Assembly (NCBI GenBank): GCA_913057135.1
Contig: CAJXNM010000003.1
Span: forward strand, 1 to 64,000
Source of the DNA: an uncultured Halieaceae bacterium
GTDB taxonomy: Bacteria; Pseudomonadota; Gammaproteobacteria; Pseudomonadales; Halieaceae
Direction: 5' to 3'
Length of the DNA stretch: 64,000 nt
Of the stretch, positions 38,772-48,879 are shown one piece after another. The translations under genes and the position numbers were made by a program. The first letter of the stretch is position 1. Each line of letters opens with the position of its first letter. The notes beneath the pieces were generated by a model. That model ran no database searches and was not told where the DNA came from. It saw nothing but the letters and a program-made list of their open reading frames with translations.

Positions 38772-38800
38772 ATTTTAAAGGTCTACTGATAAACCGGCAA
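38772..38800 (-). promoter_or_regulatory. Predicted sigma-70 promoter of petA
   Basis: TTGCCG (38800-38795) and TAAAAT (38777-38772) are 17 bases apart, just after the rpsI terminator and about 100 bases before petA. It would give the bc1-sspAB genes their own start. This is prediction from the motif only. Confidence 0.6.
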
Positions 38801-38843
38801 CCCGCAGAACCGTTGACCTCGGGTTATACGTCTGTGCACCGTC

Positions 38844-38870
38844 AAAAAAAAAGCCGGACATGCCGGCTTT
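38844..38870 (-). terminator. Intrinsic terminator of rplM-rpsI
   Basis: On the minus strand an 8-base stem AAAGCCGG/CCGGCTTT with a 5-base loop runs into a continuous T-tract, starting 19 bases after the rpsI stop. This is a textbook rho-independent terminator. Confidence 0.92.
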
Positions 38871-38888
38871 CTCTGTGCGAAACGCCCG

Positions 38889-39281
38889 TTAGCGCTTCGA
38901 GAACTGAGGACGACGACGCGCCTTGCGCAGACCAACTTTCTTACGCTCAACTTCGCGGGCGTCGCGGGTCACGTAGCCAGCTGCGCGCAATGTGCTGCGC
39001 AATGACTCGTCGTAATCCATAAGAGCGCGGGTCAGCCCGTGACGAATAGCACCTGCCTGACCGAAACTTCCGCCACCCTCAACCGTGACATAGGCGTCAA
39101 AGCGCTCGCTATTCTCAGTAAGCTCTAAAGGCTGGCGAACGATCATGCGCGCTACTTCTCGGCCAAAATACTCGTCGAGTGCTCTGCCGTTGACGGTAAT
39201 GTTGCCGGAACCCGACTTTAGAAAAACTCGCGCCGTGGACGTCTTGCGTCGACCAGTGCCGTAATACTGTGCTGTAGACAT
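38889..39281 (-). CDS. rpsI: 30S ribosomal protein S9
   Basis: S9 sits in the head of the small subunit, and its C-terminal arginine contacts P-site tRNA. The 130-residue protein opens with [17 protein letters not shown], has the [15 protein letters not shown] motif, and ends in the invariant Ser-Lys-Arg tail. It follows rplM by 10 bases in the conserved rplM-rpsI pair and is ended by a strong terminator. Confidence 0.98.
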   Translation of the reverse strand: MSTAQYYGTGRRKTSTARVFLKSGSGNITVNGRALDEYFGREVARMIVRQPLELTENSERFDAYVTVEGGGSFGQAGAIRHGLTRALMDYDESLRSTLRAAGYVTRDAREVERKKVGLRKARRRPQFSKR

Positions 39282-39291
39282 GCCTGACTCC

Positions 39292-39720
39292 TCAGATATT
39301 CAGGGTCTGGGGTTGCTGAGCGGCATGGGGATGCTCAGGACCGGCATAGACCTTCATTTTCTTAAACATAGCGCGCCCGAGGGGGTTACGCGGCAGCATG
39401 CCTTTTACGGCGCGCTGCAACACTCGCTCGGGGGCGCGGTCGATGAGCTTCTCGAAGCTATACGACTTGATACCACCGGGATAACCCGTGTGGTGGTGAT
39501 ACATCTTGTCGGTTTTCTTATTGCCAGTGACGCGCAACTTCTCGCAATTCACAACAACAATATAATCGCCCATATCCATATGGGGGGTGTATTCGGGTTT
39601 GTGCTTACCACGGAGTCGGTGTGCGATTTCCGCCGCAAGACGACCCAGAGTCTTGTTTTCGGCATCTACGACGTACCAATCGTGGTGTACGTCAGCTGCC
39701 TTTGCGCTGTAGGTCTTCAT
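39292..39720 (-). CDS. rplM: 50S ribosomal protein L13
   Basis: L13 is an early-assembling large-subunit protein. The 142-residue protein begins [20 protein letters not shown] and has the conserved [18 protein letters not shown] and [19 protein letters not shown] segments. The length is exactly that of the family. It has its own predicted promoter upstream, after zapE. Autogenous or stringent control is expected from the family but is not visible here. Confidence 0.98.
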   Translation of the reverse strand: MKTYSAKAADVHHDWYVVDAENKTLGRLAAEIAHRLRGKHKPEYTPHMDMGDYIVVVNCEKLRVTGNKKTDKMYHHHTGYPGGIKSYSFEKLIDRAPERVLQRAVKGMLPRNPLGRAMFKKMKVYAGPEHPHAAQQPQTLNI

Positions 39721-39759
39721 AAATTCGTAGCCTATGGGGCCGGATGAAAAGGAGCGCGG

Positions 39760-39788
39760 AGATTACAGGAACGTAGCGGCGCTTTCAA
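39760..39788 (-). promoter_or_regulatory. Predicted sigma-70 promoter of rplM-rpsI
   Basis: TTGAAA (39788-39783) and TAATCT (39765-39760) are separated by 17 bases in the 87-base gap between zapE and rplM. The start of transcription would be about 35 bases before the rplM ATG. Confidence 0.65.
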
Positions 39789-39807
39789 CACGTTTTTCTA
39801 CGCCAGC

Positions 39808-40908
39808 TCAGGGTTTGTGTTCGCGCCCAAGATACGCCGTTGACTGCATCTCTTGCAGTCGCGACAGGGTCCTCTGAAATTCAAACCGCAGGCGATTACC
39901 CGTATACAAGTTTTCGGGCAATGCTTCAGCGGTGATGATTAACTTGACTGACCGATCATAGAACTCGTCGATGAGGTTAATAAAACGCCGGGCAGCATCC
40001 TCTCGGTCTGCACCGAGCACGGGCACCCCCTCTAACAACACCGTGTGAAAAATACGCCCCAGTTCAATGAAGTCGCTGGGACTGCGGGGCTTATTACACA
40101 GCTCATCGAATGTTATCCATGCGATGCCCTCTGTACTTCGACGAACATGAACATCTCGGTGATTGATAGAAAGCGTGTTCGCTGTCGCTGGTCGACCATT
40201 CGCCAACGCTTCAAAGCCCCCCATCAATGCCTGCTCTGCACTGTCATCGAGCGGCCAGTGATAGAGTTCCGCACGCTCAAGTGTGCGCAGGCGATAGTCG
40301 ACACCCGAATCGACATTTACAACTTGAGTGTATCGTTGAATCAACGCTATCGCGGGTAGGAAGCGAGCGCGTTGGAGTCCGTCTTTGTAAAGCTGATCCG
40401 GTTCGATGTTGCTAGTGGCAACGAGAGTCACCCCACGCTTAAATAATGCTTCCATTAAGCTACCTAGTAACATTGCATCGGCGATATCACTGACAAAGAA
40501 TTCATCAAAACAGAGCACACGGGCCTCTTTGGCAATACCGTCGGCAATAAGCTGTAGCGGGTTTTTCTCACCGGACAACGCGGTCAGATCATCGTGCACC
40601 CGCTGCATAAACCGATGGAAATGTACCCGTTGCTTGCGCGCGATGGGCAGGGCGTCGAAAAAGGTATCAACTAGATAGGTTTTACCTCGACCGACCCCGC
40701 CCCAGAAATACAATCCCATCTCGGGTTCTTGTTTACGACGCCACCAACGGCGCAGTCGTATTGCGATGGATGCCTCCATTTGCTCTCGCGCCATCAGACG
40801 CTCGTAGAGATCTTGCAACAGCGCCACCGCATCTGCCTGCGCACTATCGGCATGAAAATCCGGTCGCTGAAGGTCGTTTTGGTATCGCTGCCAAGGAGTG
40901 AGTGACAT
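39808..40908 (-). CDS. zapE: Cell division protein ZapE (AFG1-like ATPase)
   Basis: ZapE is an AAA+ ATPase of the AFG1/LACE1 family that associates with the Z ring late in division, especially under low oxygen or stress in E. coli. The 366-residue protein has Walker A GGVGRGKT near residue 75, Walker B LCFDEFFVSD near residue 133 and the FDELCNKPRSPSDFIEL segment. It lies just before rplM-rpsI, its usual place. A predicted promoter lies upstream, divergent to zapG. Confidence 0.95.
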   Translation of the reverse strand: MSLTPWQRYQNDLQRPDFHADSAQADAVALLQDLYERLMAREQMEASIAIRLRRWWRRKQEPEMGLYFWGGVGRGKTYLVDTFFDALPIARKQRVHFHRFMQRVHDDLTALSGEKNPLQLIADGIAKEARVLCFDEFFVSDIADAMLLGSLMEALFKRGVTLVATSNIEPDQLYKDGLQRARFLPAIALIQRYTQVVNVDSGVDYRLRTLERAELYHWPLDDSAEQALMGGFEALANGRPATANTLSINHRDVHVRRSTEGIAWITFDELCNKPRSPSDFIELGRIFHTVLLEGVPVLGADREDAARRFINLIDEFYDRSVKLIITAEALPENLYTGNRLRFEFQRTLSRLQEMQSTAYLGREHKP

Positions 40909-40946
40909 GAATTAAATCTGCTCGGTAAGCATCAAAAGGGGACAGC

Positions 40947-40975
40947 ACTCTAGCGACAGCCGCAGGGCACTGCAA
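40947..40975 (-). promoter_or_regulatory. Possible promoter of zapE
   Basis: TTGCAG (40975-40970) and TAGAGT (40952-40947) are 17 bases apart, about 40 bases upstream of zapE. Both hexamers are imperfect, so this is tentative. Confidence 0.4.
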
Positions 40976-41001
40976 ACAATGCCGTTCAGTCGCGACGAAG
41001 C

Positions 41002-41032
41002 TTGTACGCTGGGCTCAGCAAACGGTTACACT
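41002..41032 (+). promoter_or_regulatory. Possible promoter of zapG
   Basis: TTGTAC (41002-41007) is followed after 18-19 bases by TTACAC/TACACT (about 41026-41032). The start of transcription would fall near 41040, which supports the zapG start at 41069 over earlier in-frame codons. Confidence 0.35.
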
Positions 41033-41068
41033 ATGGCCACTATTAGCCAGCCGATGGAGTTCCGCCCT

Positions 41069-41524
41069 ATGCCGCTTCCCCTAGTGCCCACACTTACCGT
41101 CATCGCCGCTCTACTGGTGGGGCTTGGGCTCGGATGGGCCATGGGCACCCGAAAAAAGGAAAACCAGGATCGGACCCGAGAGCTCGAACAGCGACTAGAG
41201 CAGGCATTGACTAGCCGTGCCGACTACGAAGCTGAAGTGACAGAACATTTCCAAAGGACCGCAGGTCTGCTGAATCAGCTTAGCAGTGACTATCGTGCTA
41301 TTTACCAACATATGGCCAAGGGCGCTGACACCCTGTGTGATGGAACCGTAGCCATGCAGATTCCATCGGCTTCTAACGCCGATGAGGAGACCCTGCCCGA
41401 GCATCTCCTCAGTACCATGCAACCGCTAGATTACGCGCCACGCAAAGACGGTGATAATCGGGGACAACTATCGGAAGACTTTGGCATCGATAAACGCTCA
41501 GGCTCGGAGAGCGCACACTGCTAA
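41069..41524 (+). CDS. zapG: ZapG/YhcB family (DUF1043) inner membrane protein
   Basis: ZapG (YhcB) is a single-pass inner membrane protein with a cytoplasmic coiled coil that connects cell division, elongation and envelope synthesis. The 151-residue form has a transmembrane helix at about residues 6-26 (TLTVIAALLVGLGLGWAMG), an Arg/Glu/Lys coiled coil at about 28-75 and the conserved HFQRTAGLLNQLSSDYRAIYQHMA segment. The ATG at 41069 has GGAG 9 bases upstream. An in-frame start at 40979 would add 30 residues ahead of the helix and precede the predicted promoter. Confidence 0.88.
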   Translation: MPLPLVPTLTVIAALLVGLGLGWAMGTRKKENQDRTRELEQRLEQALTSRADYEAEVTEHFQRTAGLLNQLSSDYRAIYQHMAKGADTLCDGTVAMQIPSASNADEETLPEHLLSTMQPLDYAPRKDGDNRGQLSEDFGIDKRSGSESAHC

Positions 41525-41608
41525 AGCGCGCACAAGCGGGATCTGCCCTAACTCATGTCATGAATCCAGCGGTGTAGTGGCTGCACCCGCCCTTGTTGGT
41601 AGCCCCGT

Positions 41609-42367
41609 TCAGGCGGGATTGTCGATATCAATAAATCGATGCGCCACATCAAAGCGCGAAGCTAGCCACTCGCCAACACTGCGTGCGCCAAAGCGCTCGG
41701 TGGCGTGATGGCCTGCTGCGATGAAGCCAATATTACGCTCTCGCGCCACATGAATCGTTTGCTCTGATACCTCACCGGTTACAAATAGATCAGCGCCCAA
41801 ATCAACAGCCTGGTCAATGTAACCCTGACCGCCACCTGTGCACCACACAACTTTACGCACGCTGGCGTGCTCGCCCTCTGTGAGCACCCGTCGCCCCAGC
41901 TCAGCGGACAACCGACCTGCCAGAACAGCCTGGCTGACGGGCACTGCAAATTCACCCGAAAACAGCGGCAACGTGGGTTCGGCAGGGTCTGCGGGGCCAA
42001 AGCGCTCGAGCCCCAGCACTCGCCCCAAGCCCGCGTTGTTACCTAAGGTTTCGTGGCAATCTAATGGCAGGTGGTAGGCAATCAAGTTGACGTCGGCTTT
42101 GATGAGTGTCCGAATTCGGCTCCCTTTCATACCGCGAATGCAAGGATCCTCGGATTTCCAAAAAAAACCATGGTGGACCAAGATAGCATCTGCCTGCCAG
42201 GCTACCGCTGCGTCAATTAACGCCTGACTTGCGGTGACACCCGACACAAGTCGGTGGATGCTATCGGTTCCTTCTACTTGCAGACCATTAGGGCAATAAT
42301 CGCGAAAAGAGGCAGGTCGTAACAGCTCGTTGAGAGCATTCATCAACTCAACACGTGGCGTGGGCAT
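41609..42367 (-). CDS. NIF3/YbgI family metal-binding protein
   Basis: This 252-residue protein belongs to the NIF3 family (GTP cyclohydrolase 1 type 2-like), which forms toroidal hexamers with a dinuclear metal site. Family motifs are present: DYCPNGLQVEG, ILVHHGFFWK, the AYHLPLDCHETLGNN segment and FIAAGHHATERFG near the end, supplying the His and Asp/Glu metal ligands. The molecular function of the family is not firmly established. It is convergent with zapG and divergent from degS, a neighbourhood common in gammaproteobacteria. Confidence 0.9.
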   Translation of the reverse strand: MPTPRVELMNALNELLRPASFRDYCPNGLQVEGTDSIHRLVSGVTASQALIDAAVAWQADAILVHHGFFWKSEDPCIRGMKGSRIRTLIKADVNLIAYHLPLDCHETLGNNAGLGRVLGLERFGPADPAEPTLPLFSGEFAVPVSQAVLAGRLSAELGRRVLTEGEHASVRKVVWCTGGGQGYIDQAVDLGADLFVTGEVSEQTIHVARERNIGFIAAGHHATERFGARSVGEWLASRFDVAHRFIDIDNPA

Positions 42368-42448
42368 TTCCTTTGACCTCCCGGAGGATTGACGTAAGCG
42401 AGAATAAAAATGTCGTCTGCTCTACAATAGGGCCTAAGAGGAGCGCCC

Positions 42449-43543
42449 GTGAAAGACTATCTTATTAGCCTGTTTTGGCCCACCGTCGCCGGCATATTGG
42501 TTGCCCTGTTGGTACTCGATCGCGCCGTGCTCGATCACTCATTGCTGCCCTCGGGGGCGCAGCCAGTGGTCAGTTATCGTGACGTCGTCGCCAAAGCTAC
42601 GCCATCGGTGGTTAATATCTACACTGCGAAACTGGTTACCCAGCGGCGCATTCCCATGCCCAATGATCCATTACTGCGGCGCTACTTCGGCGGACAAGTT
42701 CCCCGTCAGCGGGTTGAACGCTCATTGGGCTCGGGGGTCATCATGACCGCAGACGGCCACGTTATCACCAACGAACACGTCATCGCCGATGCCGATGCCA
42801 TTCAAGTCGCCCTGTATGATGGACGCACCGCTGCCGCCGTTGTGGTGGGTTCAGACCCCGAAACCGATCTTGCCGTACTGCGCATCGATTTACCCGATCT
42901 CACACCCGCTGAAGCCGCAGACCCGGATGACATCCATGTCGGCGATGTTGTCATGGCCATTGGCAATCCATTTGGCTTTAACCACTCGGTAACCCAGGGC
43001 ATTATTTCTGGCCTGGGCCGATTCGGGTTATTACTTCCAACGTACGGGGAGTACATCCAGACCGATGCCAGTATTCACCCGGGCAATTCCGGTGGCGCCT
43101 TAGTCGATACCGAAGGCCGTTTAGTTGGCATCAATACCTTGATCTATGCGGGCAATGGCGCCGATGACGCAGCCACTGGCATCAATTTAGCGACACCGGT
43201 CGATGTGGCGATGTTCGTCATGGACGATATCGTTAATTTTGGCACGGTTGTCCGAGGTTGGCTCGGTGTCAGCGTTGAGCTTCACCTTAGGCGTAACGAC
43301 GACGGCAGTGCTCGTCAGGCATTGCTGGTGTCGGGCCTTGCAGAACAGGGTCCCGCCGCCCGAGCGGGACTGAGAGTGGGTGATGTTATTGCCGCCATTA
43401 ATGGGATTGAGGCCCTCGATGGCCGCACCGCCATGCATCAAATTGCTCAGCTACGGCCTGGAGAAGTGGTTAATCTCAGCGTAGAGCGATCAGGTCAGAT
43501 CTTGGAGATGCAGGCTATCGTGGGCAGCCGAAGCTCTAGCTGA
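42449..43543 (+). CDS. degS: Periplasmic envelope-stress protease DegS/AlgW type
   Basis: DegS is a membrane-anchored trimeric serine protease that senses unfolded outer membrane proteins through its PDZ domain and cleaves anti-sigma-E. The 364-residue protein has an N-terminal anchor helix (about 8-25), a trypsin-like domain with the triad His in ITNEHVI, Asp in DPETDLAVL and Ser in HPGNSGGAL, and a single PDZ domain (about 265-360). One PDZ plus an anchor fits DegS rather than DegP. The start is GTG at 42449, with GAGGAG 5 bases upstream. The gene ends 2 bases from the convergent hisD stop. Confidence 0.93.
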   Translation: MKDYLISLFWPTVAGILVALLVLDRAVLDHSLLPSGAQPVVSYRDVVAKATPSVVNIYTAKLVTQRRIPMPNDPLLRRYFGGQVPRQRVERSLGSGVIMTADGHVITNEHVIADADAIQVALYDGRTAAAVVVGSDPETDLAVLRIDLPDLTPAEAADPDDIHVGDVVMAIGNPFGFNHSVTQGIISGLGRFGLLLPTYGEYIQTDASIHPGNSGGALVDTEGRLVGINTLIYAGNGADDAATGINLATPVDVAMFVMDDIVNFGTVVRGWLGVSVELHLRRNDDGSARQALLVSGLAEQGPAARAGLRVGDVIAAINGIEALDGRTAMHQIAQLRPGEVVNLSVERSGQILEMQAIVGSRSSS

Positions 43544-43545
43544 CA

Positions 43546-44844
43546 CTACTCACTGCGCATTTCAGCACTGCGCGCATGAGCAGTTAAGGATTCGCCTCGG
43601 GCCAGTACCGACGCAACGCCGCCGAGTACTTTAGCGCCCTCTTTGGAACAGCGAATGACCGAGCTACGCTTCTGAAAGTCGTAAACACCAAGGGGCGACG
43701 AAAATCGCGCTGTCCCGGATGTCGGTAGCACATGGTTGGGCCCCGCACAGTAATCACCCAAGGACTCACAGGCGAGGGTGCCGACAAAAATCGCCCCCGC
43801 CACTTCTATCGAGTCGAGCAGTGATTCCGCATCAACCGCTGCTAATTCCAAGTGCTCGGGCCCCAGTCGATTACTCAGTGCCACCGCTTCAGACAGATCC
43901 CTAACGTGAATCAAAGCACCTCGATTATGGAGTGATGCTGCAATGATATCGGCACGCTCCATGGTCGGTAGTAATTCCGCGATCGCCTGAGCCACCGCAT
44001 CGAGATACTCTTTATCGGGGCTGATGAGTATCGCCTGAGCTTGCTCATCGTGTTCTGCCTGGGAAAACAGATCCATGGCCATCCAGCGGGGATCCGCACT
44101 ACCGTCGGCGATGATCAGAATTTCCGATGGCCCAGCAACCATGTCAATACCGACAGCGCCAAACACTTGGCGCTTCGCTTCGGCGACATAGCGATTGCCC
44201 GGCCCCACAATTTTATCGACCCGCGGTAGGGTATCAGTACCATACGCTAAAGCCGCAACCGCTTGAGCACCACCCACTGTCATCACCTGATCGACTCCCG
44301 CCAGAGCGGCAGCAGCTAGAACCAGTTCGTTTATCTCACCCGCAGGCGCTGGCACAACCATCACCACTTCTGGCACACCGGCCACCTTTGCGGGGATCGC
44401 GTTCATTAACACAGAAGACGGGTAACTGGCTTTCCCGCCGGGCACATACAAACCGACCCGCGCCATAGGCGTAATGCGCTGCCCCAAACGATTGCCTAAG
44501 GGATCGTCATAGTCCCAGGTTTCTGCCACTTGATGCTGGTGATAGCTTTTTATGCGCTCGGCAGCCGTCTCCAGCGCTTGCCGGGTAACAGCATCAAGCG
44601 CCTCGAGTGCGGCAAATAAGCGCTTGCGGGGAATAACTAAGTCCTCCGGCCGCGTCGCGGGGTGCCCATCAAAGCGCTGGGTGTAAGCTAAGAGCGCGGC
44701 ATCACCATGCTCTCTAACGGCAGCCAAAATCTCCGTGACGGTAGCGGCTAAGCTTGGATCCCGCTCTTCATGACGTGCAAGCAACGTCGCAAGTTCCTTG
44801 TCAAAGCTAGGGTCGCCGGTATACAGTCGCCGAATCTGCGTCAC
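43546..44844 (-). CDS. hisD: Histidinol dehydrogenase
   Basis: HisD oxidises histidinol to histidine in two NAD-dependent steps, the end of the pathway. The 432-residue zinc enzyme has [19 protein letters not shown], the [10 protein letters not shown] segment, the HLELAA motif and the late [18 protein letters not shown] motif with the catalytic His. The GTG start shares a base with the hisG stop. hisC, which follows hisD in many relatives, is absent; degS is there in the opposite orientation. Confidence 0.97.
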   Translation of the reverse strand: MTQIRRLYTGDPSFDKELATLLARHEERDPSLAATVTEILAAVREHGDAALLAYTQRFDGHPATRPEDLVIPRKRLFAALEALDAVTRQALETAAERIKSYHQHQVAETWDYDDPLGNRLGQRITPMARVGLYVPGGKASYPSSVLMNAIPAKVAGVPEVVMVVPAPAGEINELVLAAAALAGVDQVMTVGGAQAVAALAYGTDTLPRVDKIVGPGNRYVAEAKRQVFGAVGIDMVAGPSEILIIADGSADPRWMAMDLFSQAEHDEQAQAILISPDKEYLDAVAQAIAELLPTMERADIIAASLHNRGALIHVRDLSEAVALSNRLGPEHLELAAVDAESLLDSIEVAGAIFVGTLACESLGDYCAGPNHVLPTSGTARFSSPLGVYDFQKRSSVIRCSKEGAKVLGGVASVLARGESLTAHARSAEMRSE

Positions 44845-45494
44845 TATCCTCTCTCCTCACCACGTCGATCCACCGCCACACTCAGCTTCTGTACAAGCGC
44901 ACTGATTAGGTCATGACGCGTACGCATGGATGCCTTGTTGACCACCAAACGTGAGCTGATATCAGCGATATGCTCCAGGGGCGCCATACCATTAGCGCGC
45001 AAGGTATTACCCGTATCAACAATATCGACGATTTCATCGGCGAGATCCATCAGCGGCGCTAGCTCCATGGCGCCATACAGCTTAATCATGTCAGCCTGAA
45101 CGCCCTTCGCGGCGTAGTGGCGACGAGCAATATTCACGAACTTGCTGGCAACCCTTAATCGGGGTCGATCACTATGACTGTCGAGGAATCCCGCGGTCAT
45201 CAGCTTACACTGAGCGATTTTTAGGTCGAGAGGCTCGTACAGCCCTTCAGCGCCAAATTCGAGCAGCATATCTTTGCCAACAATACCCATATCAGCGGCA
45301 CCGTGGCGGACATAGGTCGGCACATCAGAGCCCCGCAGGATCACCAACTGAACCCCATCGAGGGTAGTGTCAAACAGCAGCTTACGGCTGGCAGCAATAT
45401 CCTCCAGAGGCGCGATACCCGCCTCATTGAGCAACGGTAGTGTTTCCTTGAGGATCCGCCCTTTGGTCAGCGCTATCGTTAGCGGCCGTTTCAT
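44844..45494 (-). CDS. hisG: ATP phosphoribosyltransferase catalytic subunit, short form HisG
   Basis: HisG couples ATP to PRPP in the first, feedback-controlled step of histidine synthesis. At 216 residues it is the short form, lacking the C-terminal regulatory domain. Such enzymes need the HisRS-like partner HisZ, which is not in this window. It begins [20 protein letters not shown] at 45494, behind GGAG. A longer in-frame reading to 45575 runs into murA and is rejected. The PRPP-binding segment [15 protein letters not shown] is intact. Confidence 0.95.
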   Translation of the reverse strand: MKRPLTIALTKGRILKETLPLLNEAGIAPLEDIAASRKLLFDTTLDGVQLVILRGSDVPTYVRHGAADMGIVGKDMLLEFGAEGLYEPLDLKIAQCKLMTAGFLDSHSDRPRLRVASKFVNIARRHYAAKGVQADMIKLYGAMELAPLMDLADEIVDIVDTGNTLRANGMAPLEHIADISSRLVVNKASMRTRHDLISALVQKLSVAVDRRGEERG

Positions 45495-45513
45495 CACAAC
45501 TCCGTAATGCGCA

Positions 45514-46779
<1,266 letters not shown>

Positions 46780-47016
46780 TCAACCCGCGCTGGCTTCGGC
46801 GGGTGTCAGGGCGCGAATATTTACCGCGTGCAAGGCACCCGACGCAATGGCATCGGCAAGAGGTGCGTAGACCTTCTGTTGACGAGCAACCGCACGTACC
46901 CCCTCAAATGAGGCAGATACGACGGTTACCGTGTAGTGACCGCCCACTATCTCTACTTGGACGTCGCCATCGGGAAATGCCTGACTGACAAGATCCTGAA
47001 CTGTAGTTGCTTCCAT
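46780..47016 (-). CDS. ibaG: BolA-family protein IbaG (YrbA)
   Basis: IbaG is a small BolA-like protein that forms iron-sulfur-bridged complexes with monothiol glutaredoxin and influences acid resistance and envelope traits. The 78-residue protein has the BolA core, with the GHYTVTVVSASFEG segment and VYAPLADAIASGALHAVNIR. GAGGAG lies 10 bases before the ATG at 47016. A longer in-frame reading into mlaC is rejected. The position between mlaC and murA matches E. coli, where mlaB lies between them. Confidence 0.93.
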   Translation of the reverse strand: MEATTVQDLVSQAFPDGDVQVEIVGGHYTVTVVSASFEGVRAVARQQKVYAPLADAIASGALHAVNIRALTPAEASAG

Positions 47017-47020
47017 TCGC

Positions 47021-47722
47021 TTATTGCTCCTCGGTCGGTGTTTCAACGTCGGTATCTGTCCACTGGGCAATCACACGATCAAGATCACCGCCGGCTTCAT
47101 CCGCCGCAGCCTCAAATTGACTGCGATAAATTTCACCTAGATTGATATTTTCGATAATCATGTTGCGTAGACGCCAGCGTCCGTCTTTGTACTGCCCCAT
47201 TTGGTATTTGAGGGTGTAAACCTTGCCGTCTTCACTTTTAACGAACTGGCTCACCGAGGCCACCCGATTGCTGTTGGGAGCCATTTCGACGTCACCCAGA
47301 TCTAACTTCACACCACCGAAGGCCAACAGTCCCCGTGCATAGGTGCTTATGAGGCTGGCACGCAGTACGTCGGTGAACTGCTCAAGCTGGTTACGCAGTT
47401 GATCCGTTTGCTCCTTGTTTAAACTCCGCACCCTATCGCTCGATGCGTACTTACCCATGACACCACGAGCAAAACTGCGAAAGTCAACAACCTTATCAAG
47501 TTCAGCACCAATGGCATCGAAGTAGCGCTGTGGGTCTTCGTCGAAATAATCGGGGGCCTCGGCAACCACCGCCATAATGGTACTGGTTGCATCAGCAACA
47601 ACCTCGCCGGGGCCCGGTGATACAGCTGCATCCTGGGCCCGCGCATGGGTCCCAATGCCGGCAATGAGGATTGCCGTAACAAAGGCTAGGAATGTGAACT
47701 TGTGACTGAAACTGACTGTCAT
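47021..47722 (-). CDS. mlaC: Periplasmic phospholipid-binding protein MlaC
   Basis: MlaC shuttles phospholipids across the periplasm between the MlaA-porin complex and the MlaFEDB ABC complex. The 233-residue protein has a signal peptide (about residues 1-30, likely cut after ARA) and the MlaC/Ttg2D fold with DFRSFARGVMGKY and a KYQMGQYKDGRWRLRNM segment. The ATG at 47722 has GGAG 6 bases upstream; an in-frame reading to 47896 is unsupported. Unusually, mlaF, mlaE, mlaD and mlaB are not adjacent. The next gene upstream is the divergent cation antiporter. Confidence 0.92.
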   Translation of the reverse strand: MTVSFSHKFTFLAFVTAILIAGIGTHARAQDAAVSPGPGEVVADATSTIMAVVAEAPDYFDEDPQRYFDAIGAELDKVVDFRSFARGVMGKYASSDRVRSLNKEQTDQLRNQLEQFTDVLRASLISTYARGLLAFGGVKLDLGDVEMAPNSNRVASVSQFVKSEDGKVYTLKYQMGQYKDGRWRLRNMIIENINLGEIYRSQFEAAADEAGGDLDRVIAQWTDTDVETPTEEQ

Positions 47723-47848
47723 AGTGTTCTCCGCATTAGCGTGGTGTGAGGTAAACTCCGGCGCCCGCCGACACATTGTGGCAGCAACAGTCCATCGGGG
47801 CGCGCATGATACCCGAACTGTTCGCGGACCGCTCTGCGCAATTAATGC

Positions 47849-47860
47849 GGGATCGATCCC
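47849..47860. promoter_or_regulatory. 12-base palindrome in the mlaC/antiporter intergenic region
   Basis: GGGATCGATCCC is a perfect 12-base palindrome in the 188-base gap between the divergent mlaC and cation antiporter genes. A 10-base palindrome GTTGCGCAAC follows at 47884-47893, 17 bases before the antiporter start. Either could be an operator. No regulator is known for them. Confidence 0.35.
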
Positions 47861-47910
47861 TAAGGGGGTCACCTTTGGCAACCGTTGCGCAACCAACAGC
47901 GAGACACGCT

Positions 47911-48861
47911 ATGTTCATCGACATCGCCATCATCCTCATCGGCTTTGGCGCACTTGTCTGGAGTGCCGATTTGTTTGTCGATGGCGCCGCAGCAATTGCT
48001 CGACACCTGGGCATGGCGCCCCTCTTAATCGGTATGACGATTGTATCGGTGGGCACATCGGCACCCGAAATTCTAGTGTCGCTCATGTCCGCGATCAGTG
48101 ATGCCGGGGCGTTGGCAATTGGTAACGCCTTCGGCTCGAATATTGCCAATATTGGCTTGGTATTGGGTGTTACTCTGATCATCGCGCCAATCACAGTTGG
48201 CAAGTCATCGGCCTTGGTCGACTTGCCTTTATTGCTACTAACCAGCTTATGCTGTGGTTTGCTACTCATTGACGGTCGCCTGTCTTTCTTTGACTCCAGC
48301 TTGCTACTTGGGGGCCTCGTGCTCTTTTTTTGGCGATTGCTGAATCATGCCCATCACCCAGATATCAATGACGAAGTACCCGAGATCCCCAACATGGCGC
48401 CAGCCAAGGCCTGGCTAATCTTTGGGGTTGGACTCATCGCCCTCATCATTAGTTCACGGGCACTTGTCTATGGGGCTGTGAACGTCGCTACCGCCTTGGG
48501 TGTATCTGAGCTCATTATTGGCTTAACGATTGTTGCCCTCGGTACCAGCCTGCCTGAGTTGGCGGCCTCTCTGGTAAGTGCCGTCCGAGGGCATGCGGAT
48601 ATAGCCATTGGCGCCGTTGTCGGCTCAAATATGTTCAACCTGCTGGTGGTACTGGCACTGCCGGGATTTTTCGATGACTTGGTTGTGGAACGCAACGATA
48701 TCATCAGAGATGCGGGTACCGTCTTTGTCACCACCGCAGTTTTGTTGGTGTTCGTGGCCTTGAACTGGCGACCCGAGCAGCAGCGAGCACGAGTTGGTAG
48801 ACTCGCGGGGGGCACTTTCTTCGCCATTTACATCGCGTACTATGCTTGGCTATTCATCTAG
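47911..48861 (+). CDS. Calcium/sodium:proton antiporter, YrbG family
   Basis: This 316-residue inner membrane protein of the CaCA superfamily exchanges Ca2+ or related cations for Na+/H+. About ten helices form two inverted repeats with alpha motifs SVGTSAPEILVSLMSA, GNAFGSNIANIGLVLG and then ALGTSLPELAASLVSA, GAVVGSNMFNLLVVL. The conserved acidic residues in the two Pro-Glu motifs bind the cation. The ATG at 47911 matches family N-termini; in-frame codons back to 47776 add non-homologous residues. It lies before kdsD as yrbG does in E. coli. Confidence 0.92.
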   Translation: MFIDIAIILIGFGALVWSADLFVDGAAAIARHLGMAPLLIGMTIVSVGTSAPEILVSLMSAISDAGALAIGNAFGSNIANIGLVLGVTLIIAPITVGKSSALVDLPLLLLTSLCCGLLLIDGRLSFFDSSLLLGGLVLFFWRLLNHAHHPDINDEVPEIPNMAPAKAWLIFGVGLIALIISSRALVYGAVNVATALGVSELIIGLTIVALGTSLPELAASLVSAVRGHADIAIGAVVGSNMFNLLVVLALPGFFDDLVVERNDIIRDAGTVFVTTAVLLVFVALNWRPEQQRARVGRLAGGTFFAIYIAYYAWLFI

Positions 48862-48879
48862 GCTGCTGCTTAAAACTCT

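Noticed and set aside
39280-39747. 155-codon + frame opposite rplM
   Set aside because: It is antisense to the L13 gene and reflects ribosomal-protein codon bias.
41525-41608. Terminator between zapG and the NIF3-family gene
   Set aside because: Complementary segments exist, but the loop would be about 60 bases and there is no T-tract.
42389-42428. TTGACG and TACAAT upstream of degS as a promoter
   Set aside because: The two elements are 28 bases apart, too far for a sigma-70 promoter.
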